64,000 nt of DNA. Origin: Isochrysis galbana (Eukaryota > Haptophyta > Isochrysidales > Isochrysidaceae). The position numbers and the translations under genes are program-made. Below the pieces are notes generated by a model. It was not told the DNA's origin, did not search any database, and worked only from the letters and a program-made list of their open reading frames with translations. Each line of letters opens with the position of its first letter. The stretch's first letter is position 1. The stretch covers positions 10,117,072-10,181,071 of the forward strand of contig CM030931.1 of the NCBI GenBank assembly GCA_018136815.1. The letters run 5' to 3'. This document shows, piece by piece, positions 42,424 through 51,306 of the stretch.

Positions 42424-43656
42424 ATGAAGAAGCAGCCTCTATTCTCTCACAATTTAAAAAGTAGCTGGGGAGGGAGAAGACGGAAACGCCCGCGCCCTCC
42501 CCACTCTCTCGTCGGCTTCCAACCGATGGCCGCCAAGCAGGAGTCCGAGGCGGAAGCGGTCAAGGCGACGGAGGACAAGGAGCTCGAGGCGGCGATCGCG
42601 GCAATTAAGCTGCGCAAGGACCTACCCCGCCCGCCCTACCCCATGCTGCCCAACCTCTCGGCGCCCGGTCCGATGGCCGCAAAGGTTCAAGCTGTCCAGT
42701 CATACATCGAGAAGCTCTCGTACAACTTCACTGGTGTCAACTACTTTGACGTGCGGAAGCAGCGGCCCATGGGAAGGATCATGGAGACAGCACGGGATAT
42801 CACGCGCCAAGCTTTGCCTATCAAGTGCGTCGAGGCCGTCTTCCTCGCGACGTATCTCACACAGGGGCTTCGTGACCTCGAGCGCGTCGCTGTCAGTTTC
42901 AAGTCAACGGTCGATGGTCAGACGTACAAGCACATTATATTGGCCCTCAAGCACAACTCGAAGTGGGGATCGGTTGGGTTGAGTCGTCGGCGTGAACTCT
43001 ACTTCAAGGAGCTCATCTACGATTCCTTAGCTGACCTGGTGTTGGAGTTCAAACGATCGTACGTATTCACGCTCACTGCTCGCGATGTGTTCTCATGAAG
43101 CAATTGCAACAGAAGCCTGCGGTACCGGTGATAGAATGGCTATTGATCCCGCCCCATGCGTATGCCGCGTCTGAATCATAGGTATGAACGCGTATTCCAC
43201 ACGCTGAAACGCGTCAAGGTTGGTCTCCCCATGTCGCATGATCCGGTCGCGGGAGAGTTTGTCTTCTGGGACTATCTGTTGGTACGATTCTCCGATATCA
43301 ACGCGGCAACGGAAAAGCTTGCGGAGCACGGTCGGACTGCGCATAAACTCCACGATCAGTGGAAGAATGAGGTGAAGAAAGGTGCGGGGACGACATCGGG
43401 ACCACCCAGGGGACCCGTTGTTAGGCTAGATTCCAAGAAGGGTGCAGAAAAGGGGAAGAAGCCAGCAGAGGAGAGAGGATTGAGTGGAGACTCCGATTCA
43501 AGTGACGGTGAAGTGAGTAGAGCTTCACTGGATGAAGGCCGAGGCGAGGCTGATTCTTCGAGCGGTGCAGATGGCTCCTCGACTGATGGGAAATTCATGG
43601 GGACAGAGAACAACGGTGCGGCAGCTCGGCCTCGACCCTCCTTCTTGGCAGTGTGA
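42424..43656 (+). CDS. Vasohibin-type tubulin tyrosine carboxypeptidase, two exons
   Basis: Vasohibins remove the C-terminal tyrosine of alpha-tubulin as transglutaminase-like cysteine proteases. Exons are 42424-43058 and 43182-43656; the 123-bp intron has donor GTACGT. The product is 369 residues (an alternative start at 42526 removes 34). Catalytic residues are C135 in LPIKCVEAVF, H170 in TYKHIILAL and S187 in VGLSRRREL; the 35- and 17-residue spacings equal those of human VASH1. Preceding and following motifs also match (AVQSYIEKLSYNFTG, then LVLEFKRSYERVFHTLKRVK across the intron, and SHDP). The C-terminus is Ser/Asp/Glu-rich. The start lies only 50 bp after the YR element, so the promoter may be element-derived. 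Confidence 0.93.
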
Positions 43657-44159
43657 GGTAGCATCGCTTTAAGCCCTCGTGCTCTCTTCATCTTTGGTGT
43701 CCCCAGCTACAATTTGGACTTTGCTGCGATGCGAATCCATATCTCCTTCACTCGCTGTTCGACCATGATCATTTGATCCATGTGAAAGAAATCATGCTAC
43801 ATAAATTTGCCGCATCGTGATGACCGCCGTAGGATCAAATGGAGTTGTCCGATACCCGGCCGTGTTCTCATTCCGTACCACAAGTCAGAGTGCCTTCACT
43901 CCATTTTCGCCATTATCTGACCTGTGCCTATGCTTTAAGCCCAAGTGTGAAGAAACTAGTCTAGATCGATTTTCTATTGCTTTCCAGATGTTTGTGTTTG
44001 TCGTTTTTCCCTTTTGAAAGCGAACATTTTGTTTGAAGAGCAGCCCGGGCGACACCCCTATCGGGGACACGCTATCCTCCATGCATTTTGCTAGGGTCCT
44101 CCCTATTTGATCCTCTCTCCAATCCGGCATCTGTCTCCTGCATCCCCTCGTTCCTTTGC
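43657..44159. other. Intergenic, no gene seen
   Basis: Only short ORFs. The sequence is less GC-rich than its surroundings. Confidence 0.35.
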
Positions 44160-44720
44160 CCTCCCCCAAACTAAGTTTATACTTGGTTCGCCCATGGGGG
44201 GGCACGAGCCCCCCCCTCTCTCCACTCCTCCCCTGCCGTTGGGGAGGAACCACCCATCCTCTTGGCATGCCTGATCTACTAAGTTTATACTTAGACGCGA
44301 TGGAGCGCGCCGCCGCGACTCCCCTCCCCTTCGGGCCCCCCGCCGAGGGCGCCCCCCCAGTGCCCATGGAGCAGCCGCTGTCGAAGCGGCCGCGTCCGCC
44401 CACCGAGGCCGAGCAGGTGCGTGCGACTCCGGTCGCGCCACACGGCCCGTGGCCCCGGCCACACTACTCATGGCAGCCATGCTGGCCTCCCCCATGGGGG
44501 GCAGCAGGCTGCTGGCAGTACCCCACCAATGCCAGGCTCAAACAGTCACCCTTCCATTGGGCATGCCTTATGGCAGAGGCCCCTCTCGCCCTGGCAAGGG
44601 CCGCGCTGCTCCGGCAGCGCGGCCCACGGCCGGGTGGCCCTTATGGGCACAACAACACACACCCCATTGCTGCAAGCAACATACGCTTCAAAGGCACCCC
44701 CTCAGACACAGAGTCAACGA
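44160..44720 (+). mobile_element. LINE-1f 5'UTR and N-terminus, detached
   Basis: AACTAAGTTTATACTTGG (44168-44185), the hairpin GGGGGGGC-ACGA-GCCCCCCC (44196-44214), then CTAAGT-TTAT-ACTTAG (44278-44293) and ATG 44301. The ORF reads MERAAATPLPFGPPAEG, KRPRPPTEAEQVRATPVAPH and FHWACLMAEAPLALARAALL, matching the copy at 24694-24350, and ends at 44725 in unrelated sequence. In this copy the frame is intact where the 24.5 kb copy is shifted. Confidence 0.8.
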
Positions 44721-44915
44721 GTTGACTCCACACACTGAACACGTTGACTCCACGCACTGAACACGTTGACTCCACACCCTCGACAAGTTGACTGCACACA
44801 CGCAACATGTTGACTCCCCGCTCAACAAGTTGACTCTGCCCTCAACAAGTTGACTTCAGACACTGAAGAAGTTAACTCCACACACTGAACGAGCTGACTC
44901 CGCACACTGAGCTCT
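44705..44915 (+). repeat. GTTGACT minisatellite
   Basis: About nine degenerate ~23-bp units of the type ACTGAACACGTTGACTCC. Inside units the core forms near-palindromes, such as GTCAACGAGTTGAC at the start. It directly follows the retrotransposon fragment. Confidence 0.85.
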
Positions 44916-45344
44916 AGCGCGTGCACCTTCGCCGCCTGCCACAGGTGACAGGTGCGGCCAGCGACCAACTCTACCAACTTGTCAGTCGCCGCGCCGACCC
45001 TGCCGCCCTCTTCCAATGAAAGCCGGCGCTCCACCTCTGTGCGGTGCTGGCGCGCCGTACCGACCGCCCTCCCTCTTCGTTCCCAGCCCCACCACCTTTG
45101 GCTCTCACCGACGCTTGCCGCTCCTCCAGCCGCCACCTGACCTGCACCTGGCTGCTCAGCGCACCGCCCCTGTTCTCGCCATCTGAGCCGCCGCCGCCCA
45201 CCACCTATTTCCGCCGTCCTCCCCTTCCTTCCCCCACCCACTGAGGTTGCGGCTGAGCGGCTGAGACGAACGGCGCTGTCGCGCGCACCCTACCGCTGCC
45301 TCCCGAGAGAGGGAGGGAAGGGGGGGGGGGGGGAGAGGGGGGGG

Positions 45345-45434
<90 letters not shown>

Positions 45435-46101
45435 ACCCCCCGTTTGCTCTCGGGGGATTTCCTTTCCCCCCGATAGCTACTGGGGGATCCGCTTACGGCA
45501 CCTTCCATGAGCAATCTCCCAACAGCTCTCGGGGGATTTTCTCGGTCCCCCGATAGCTCTCGGTGGGGCTGTTGGCGATCGGGAGAAAATTTCCCCCCGA
45601 TAGCTCCTGGGGGCCCCCGGGAGCTCCTGGGGGGCGTTGGCTCCTGGGGGGTAACACATATTTCTTATAAGATTCTGCCTAATATAAATATACCCATTAC
45701 CAATAGAATACCCTATAGATCTCGTGATGAAACCTCAATCTTGACTTGGTGAATTTTCACCCTTAGAAGTTAAAAACCCTGTTTGACCGCCCTAGTGTTG
45801 TCCTCCACTACGGACCAAGGACCAAGGAAAGAAATTCCAGCTCCAACTCCACCATTTCTGTGCCGTGAATTGTACCTTGGCCCAGGGAGGTGAGGACGCC
45901 GTTGCCGTGCAGGTTGTGCATCACGCGCGTTCTCCCACCTTGAGGATGGGGGCCGGAGCGGACGATTGCCCGGTTGGGAGGGCACGAGGCGGTAAATGTC
46001 CCGTTCAGATATGCTCCCAAGCAGGAAGAAAAAAGAAAATAGCGGCTGATCGATCAATATCTGATGAAGCGCTGGCTTGAGGGGACCATCCCGTGCGCGT
46101 G
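44916..46101. other. Intergenic with GA microsatellite and GATAGCT mosaic
   Basis: 45318-45430 is a G-run and (GA)n microsatellite. 45434-45655 is a mosaic of CCCCGATAGCT and GCTCTCGGGGG words; 45525-45650 is nearly identical to 63675-63810. 45765-45790 shares AAAAACCCTGTTTGAC with 28250. No gene is supported, though plus-strand ORFs at 44950-45240 are Pro-rich. Confidence 0.55.
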
Positions 46102-47016
46102 ATGCCTGGACCGCCGCAGACCATGCGCACTCCGCAATGGGCGCGGCTGGTAGACCCGGCGCACGGTATGCTGGTGCAAATCGGCGCACATGACCACGCC
46201 AATCATGGCTACGCCAATCCCGACGTTGGACCGTTGTGTGTCAGCCGCGGCTGGCGGGCGCTGCTCGTCGAGCCGATGTCAGAGGCCTTCTCAAGGCTCA
46301 AGGCCCAATACAAGGAGAAGCTCCTCGTGGACAATGGGCGGCTCAGGCTGCTTAATTCTGCAGTCTGTGGCTCTTGCGATCAGCACGAGTCTGTCATGTG
46401 GGCGATCGACCTGAGCAACCCTACGTCAATGGCGATGCGCTGTTTGGCTGCGCTGAATGACACGTATGGTTGGGTAGGCGAGCTCGCGTCGCTCAGTCGG
46501 AGGCATGTGATCAAGCACGACTACGTATTTAACTGGCGGGTCAACGAGTGCAAGATCTGTGCTGAACGCCTTGGAGTACCGGCGCTACGCCCTAACTGCA
46601 TGCATAAGGTCTTGGGCGACAATGTGCAACGCCGCGTTACAAAGTGTGCTTGCCTAGAACGCGAGCTACAGAGCGAGGAGTCCGTGACGCTGCTATTGGT
46701 GGATGCTGAGGGATTTGATGCTGATATACTACGGCGCTACCCTTTTGGGCGTGTTCCAACCACACGAGTGATGTTTGAGAAGTTCCACCTCAATGCGAGC
46801 GCTGTACATGCAACAGCGGAGTTGCTGCGATCACACGGTTTCATGCCAGTTCCCTCTGAGAGTTATAAAGACGCATACACTGAGACGTGGCATCATACCA
46901 CCCATGATACGCCATTGCTGGTCGACGCTGTTGCTAAACGAACACATAGCACGCATGGCACCCGAATCCGTCAGAGTGCGGATTCTTACAGAACAATTCG
47001 GCGCCCTAGTGAGTGA
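46102..47016 (+). CDS. FkbM-family methyltransferase-like protein
   Basis: FkbM-type enzymes are SAM-dependent O-methyltransferases. The single-exon frame encodes 304 residues from ATG 46102. Motif I-like sequence is MLVQIGAHDHANHGYANPDV; next come GWRALLVEPMSEAFSRLKAQ (post-I acidic Glu), RLRLLNSAVCG, and the family block VTLLLVDAEGFDADILRRYP followed by VMFEKFHL. A cysteine cluster (CKICAE, then CMHK and KCACLE) lies between. There is no signal peptide. Substrate unknown. The frame is open a few codons upstream without ATG, so an upstream exon is not excluded. Confidence 0.75.
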   Translation: MPGPPQTMRTPQWARLVDPAHGMLVQIGAHDHANHGYANPDVGPLCVSRGWRALLVEPMSEAFSRLKAQYKEKLLVDNGRLRLLNSAVCGSCDQHESVMWAIDLSNPTSMAMRCLAALNDTYGWVGELASLSRRHVIKHDYVFNWRVNECKICAERLGVPALRPNCMHKVLGDNVQRRVTKCACLERELQSEESVTLLLVDAEGFDADILRRYPFGRVPTTRVMFEKFHLNASAVHATAELLRSHGFMPVPSESYKDAYTETWHHTTHDTPLLVDAVAKRTHSTHGTRIRQSADSYRTIRRPSE

Positions 47017-47205
47017 CAAATTCGGGCATGCATAGAATGGATCGAGCAACATGCGTTGACTCAGTTGCTGTAGATAATGATAAGCTTGACGCGACGATGC
47101 ATCTGACGCGACGACGTCCTAATTATCACAAGTTGCTAGGTTGTCTCACACTCACTCTTATGAACTACTAGTAGTACTACTAGCTACTAGTACGTACTAC
47201 TATTA

Positions 47206-47271
47206 GGTGTCGTTCCGTCAATTGTGGGACATCAGTCGAATTGAGCGATCGAATGTCCACAGTTGTATATA
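47206..47271 (+). repeat. 66-bp sequence duplicated at 56529-56594
   Basis: GGTGTCGTTCCGTCAATTGT and the following 46 bases, to TTGTATATA, match 56529-56594. Here the sequence is interrupted exactly at its end by the retrotransposon 3' terminus, so it marks the insertion target. Confidence 0.9.
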
Positions 47272-48638
47272 AAAAAAACCTTTTAATATTCTCGCCACGC
47301 GCGCGGCTACGAGGTTGTCTATTGTAGCCACGCCCAGATCCCTTCCTCTCTCCCACTTCCCGCCTTGCGGCAACTCCCCTCGTGCTCTACTTAGGGGCCC
47401 AGGTTGTGGGGGGGGCTGGGTCGGGCGGGGTGCACCGGCCCTCAGTGGTCTGTTCTCTCCTTCCTCCTGTGCCTCTGGGTGGCCGGTTTCTTGCTGTTGT
47501 GCCGTAGGTGTTGCGCCGTTGCTGGGGTACCGACCGCATGCTCGTATGCTCGTGGGTTGCTCGTTTTTCGTGAGTGGTTTTCTCGGGGGGGGGGGGGGGG
47601 GCGCCTCGACCTCAGGCGAGCTTCTCGGTGAGGCCGATCGCTTCCGCCACGAGGCCGAGGTTGTCGCTCATTTTTAGCTTTCCCTTGTCGTCCTCTGTGA
47701 ACATGGGAGCGCTGAGCTCCGCTGACCTTTTTATTTTAGGTTTTCTCCCCTGGGCCGCCGTGCGAGTGCGCATTGGGCGACAAGCTTTGGACGGGGTATG
47801 GCCCCTCACCAGGGTGGTGAATCTTATCAGCGTGGCTTCTAGGACCGGTATATAGTGGTATTCATATGATTCGAACTCTACTCTGTAGAAGTCTCGTATT
47901 ATGTATTATGTATTTCCAGGCTATGATGTAGAGGGTTTTCAAGCTGTCAGGGGTGGTCTCGTCTGGGTATGCGAATAGCCTGTCTTTCGTTTTCTGCCCG
48001 TGGGACCTATTCGGTTTCGGGGCGTAATTAGCGATCGCATCTAAGGTGTCGAAGATTTTCTTTGTCGCGGGGCACCACGCTAGGTGGCATGAGTCCTCTT
48101 GGTGTTGGTTGCACATCCTGCATTTGTTCGTTGTGCCTGTCGCGAATCTGTTTTTGGTACCTATCCTCCTGTGGGTGATGTGTTTGAAGTGTGGGTGTTT
48201 GTCCGTGTGTTTTAACAACGGCAGGGTGTATAACCTGGCTATGTGTATCCAGTTATCTTTTGAGATGTCTAGGCGTTTTTCCCATGCTGTCCTGGCTGTT
48301 TGCGGCTTGTTTGGTCGTGCCGCCTTAAGCGCGGCTTTCGTGATGTCGGAAACCGTGATCGCGTCTAGTGCAATTTTTCCTTTTTGTATGGCGTACTCAT
48401 CGGCCAGTGGGTATTCCATGTATCTGGGCCCTTTGTCCTTTGTATCCATTCTCCCATTGGGCCGGGGGGTGGTAGTGTCGTATTTCTTCGGCGCTCGCTA
48501 CGTCGCCGGTGTCGGAGATCTCTCCGAGATAGTCGGTGCCTGTGTGGATCCATATGTTGTTGAGCTTCTCGATGTATTTATCGTCCTCTGAGACTCTGAT
48601 CTCTTTCCTTTTTGTTTCCCCCGACTCATGCGGGGACG
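47271..48638 (-). mobile_element. LINE-1f 5'-truncated copy
   Basis: On the minus strand it carries the RT tail/finger region (48449-47862), the small 3' ORF (about 47824-47612) and the 3'UTR ending GAATATTAAAAGG plus eight T. It is nearly identical to 21658-23015 and diverges at 48638, where truncation occurred. A 5'-end comparison (CCCCCGACTCATGC versus CCCCCGACTCCTGT) marks the break. Confidence 0.88.
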
Positions 48639-48639
48639 G

Positions 48640-49211
48640 AGGACGAGAAGACGGAGAAGGCGGAGAAGGAGAAGACGGCTGCGTCCGACGCACCAGTCGG
48701 AGAAGTCTTCACTCGGTTCGAGGAGGCCACGCAGCTGGAAGAGGCCACGCAGCTCGAGGAGGAGAAGAAGGACGAGACCGCCGAGGAGGCCGAGACCGCC
48801 GAGGCGCCCGCTCCTACCGAGGCGAACGAAAAGGAGGAGGAGGGTGAGGAGAAGACGGAGGAGAAGGAAGAGGAGACGTCCGACGCACCCGCCCAGGATG
48901 TTTTGGAGGTGGCCACGCAGCTGGAGGAAGAGGCCACTCAGCTCGAGGAGGAGGAGTCCGCGGAGACCGCAGCCGAGCAGACCTCCGCGGAGGCCGCGAC
49001 CGAGACCTCCGCAGAGGACATTGCGCCCGACGCTCAAGCGGACGCTATGCTTGAGCCCATCCTTGACAAGAAGGAAGACGATGACATGTTTGACTTTTGG
49101 GACATGGCCAAGGAGCCCGATGGGGCGGTCACACAAGGGGGCGGTTCCTTGCACCGGCGATACCTGAACGCGCGACTTAGCCTAAAACGCGAGGAGCACG
49201 CAAGGAGGTAA
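48640..49211 (+). pseudogene. Acidic repeat protein, 5' end lost to retrotransposon
   Basis: The open frame has no ATG before a late Met. It runs GTEDEKTEKAEKEKTAASDA, then EVFTRFEEATQLEEATQLEE, and later VATQLEEEATQLEEEESAET; the ATQLEE unit recurs in tandem pairs. It ends with ILDKKEDDDMFDFWDMAKEP and a basic tail. Codon choice is GC-rich and regular. The truncated retrotransposon abuts the first codons, so I infer a gene whose 5' part was replaced or displaced, unless an upstream exon exists beyond the insertion. Function unknown. Confidence 0.5.
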
Positions 49212-50854
49212 GCCAGGTGAGGGGCAAGCAGGCGACAAGGGAGGCGACAAAGGAGGCGAGGGCAACAAGGGCGAATGGACGAATGTAGGACCCTGCGACG
49301 GTGACTAGTGGCTAGTCTGCAAGGAGGGAACATAGAAACGCAAACAACTTCTACAACAAAAAGGTCGATCGTCGATCGCGGATGCGACACCCCTACCGCT
49401 ACTCCCCCTTCCCGCTCCCCGGCGACGCTCCGGATCCACTGCCACTGCGCGGCACGGGCCGAGAGTGCCCGGTCCCACAGGGCAAGGGCCGCGAGCGCCG
49501 TGCGCACCAGACCGGCGTGAGCTGTCGTCAAATCACTTGGGCCGGCGCGTCCCACGCGGCGCCAACGCGTGCCACGTAGCCAGCGAGGGGGCCCGCGCCG
49601 GCGTCGAGTATCCCGCGCGCAAGCCCGAGGTGATGGTGGAACTGCTCCGGAAGGCTGCGGTCGATGACACGCTGGTCGATGGCCTGCAGGTGGAGCGCGC
49701 GCTCGCCCAGGACGAGCTCGAGCACGCGAACGAGCCCCCGCGCCGAGAGCGCCCCGACCTAGGTGGAGGCATGTGTGCGCCAGGCGTGGAGACGCAGTAG
49801 CAGTAGCACCGCCTGCAGCGGCGCATCGACGGAGGACGGAGGACACGAGCCGGACGGCCTCCTCGTGCGCGGGCTGGTGTGCCACGAGTCGCCGTCAACG
49901 TGCGCAAACGCGGGGGTAGAGCACGAGGGGGACGAGCTGCAGGCCTGCATGTGAAACTCATCAGCGGGTTCACTCTCCAAACACGGTAAACTCAGTATGT
50001 TTTTGGTTTTTGGCCATGGAAGAAACTCAGGGAGACTGCTCAGTGGGAAACTCAGATACGGGGGGGGCTTCCCTAGGGGTAAGGACGGTAAGGCAGAGTT
50101 TCCCTCCTCTCCCTTGTCCCTCCTCTCCCTCTCCCTCTCCCCTCTTCCCCCGCCCTTTCTTTCCCCGCACGGGTCCTCTTAGCTACACCCCTTCCCATTT
50201 TTACCTCTCGGCCTTGTTCCTGTCTTTACATATCCCCCCGAGTCCCCCCCCCCCCCCCGCCCCTTGCTCCACTTGCGAAACGACCCCCCCCCCCTTATAT
50301 TTACTAGTTTTATCTTTATGTATAATTTTCCTCTCTAGTTTTATCTTTATGTAAAGCTTCCCCGATCGCTTCACGGCGTCCGGGGCCTTCGGCCCTCACG
50401 CCGGGGCCTGCGGCCCCGACTGCCTCTCCTAGAAACTCAGCCAAACTCATATGTATTAGCCCTCCGTAGAAACTCACTGAATCTGTGTTTCACATGTAGG
50501 GCTGCAGGGCAGGTGGAGGGGTTGCGAAGGGAAGCCGCGGGCGTGGCTGCGAGACATTCAGACGTTTTTTGAACATCATCACAACCGAAATATTACTCTA
50601 CTCTATTGCAGAAAAGGTCTGAATACAAGAGAAAGAAGACCCGCGCTCAGATGAAGAAGCTGAATTTGGAGTCCAATCATGCTGAATGTGACCCTCGCCG
50701 CCAACGCCCGAGTACTTTTTAAAGTGGGGAACTTGTCTGTGTGGTTGGATGGATGGAGATGCCCCAAGCGCCTCCTGCGTCCCAGAAGGCTCGAGACCCT
50801 CTCTCTCCCTCCCTAAAGTATTCAAACTTGCCCTGAGGAGGAGGAAAGGCCAGG
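49212..50854. other. Intergenic with GAAACTCA word mosaic
   Basis: 49985-50075 and 50430-50500 repeat GAAACTCA/AAACTCAG words. 50090-50300 is C/T-rich. ORFs at 49465-49800 (plus) and its antisense are long but show no domain; I do not call them. Confidence 0.4.
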
Positions 50855-51290
50855 CGCAAAGAGAAAGAGAGGGGAGAGAGAAGGGGGGAGAGAGGAGGGG
50901 GAGAGAGGGGAGAGAGGGGGGAGAGAGAGGAGAGAGAGTAGGGGAGAGAGAGAGAGAGAGAGGGGAGAGAGGAGAGAGAGAGGAGAGGGAGAGAGGAGAG
51001 AGGGGAGAGAGAGGAGAGAGAGAGAAGAGAGGGGGGAGAGGGAGACGGGCAGAGAGAGGGGAGAGAGGGGAGAGAGAGAGAGGAGAGAGAGAGGAGAAGG
51101 AGAGGGGAGAGAGAGGAGAGAGAGAGAAGAGAGGGGGGAGAGAGAGAGGGGCAGAGAGAGGGGAGAAAAGGGGAGAAAGGGGAAGAGAGGGGAGAGCGAG
51201 CGGGGAGAGCGGGGAGAGAGAGAGAGAGGGAGAGAGGAGAGGGGCGCGGGCGGAGGAGGCGGGGGAGGAAGGGAGAGAGAAGGAGCGGTA
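50855..51290 (+). repeat. GA-rich purine tract upstream of the RP2-like gene
   Basis: About 430 bp of GAGAGG/GGGAGAGA repeats ending 17 bp before the start codon. A duplicated sub-block (GAGAGAAGAGAGGGGGGAGA) occurs at about 51020 and 51120. It probably forms part of the 5'UTR or promoter. Confidence 0.9.
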
Positions 51291-51306
51291 GGCGAAGGGG
51301 GCCGAG

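Noticed and set aside
48498-49154. Leu-rich minus-strand ORF suggesting membrane helices
   Set aside because: Antisense of the GAG-rich acidic repeat ORF, which gives CTC (Leu) codons.
49034-49885. Cys/Arg-rich 283-codon ORF
   Set aside because: No domain and unusual composition; overlaps the end of the acidic gene in antisense.
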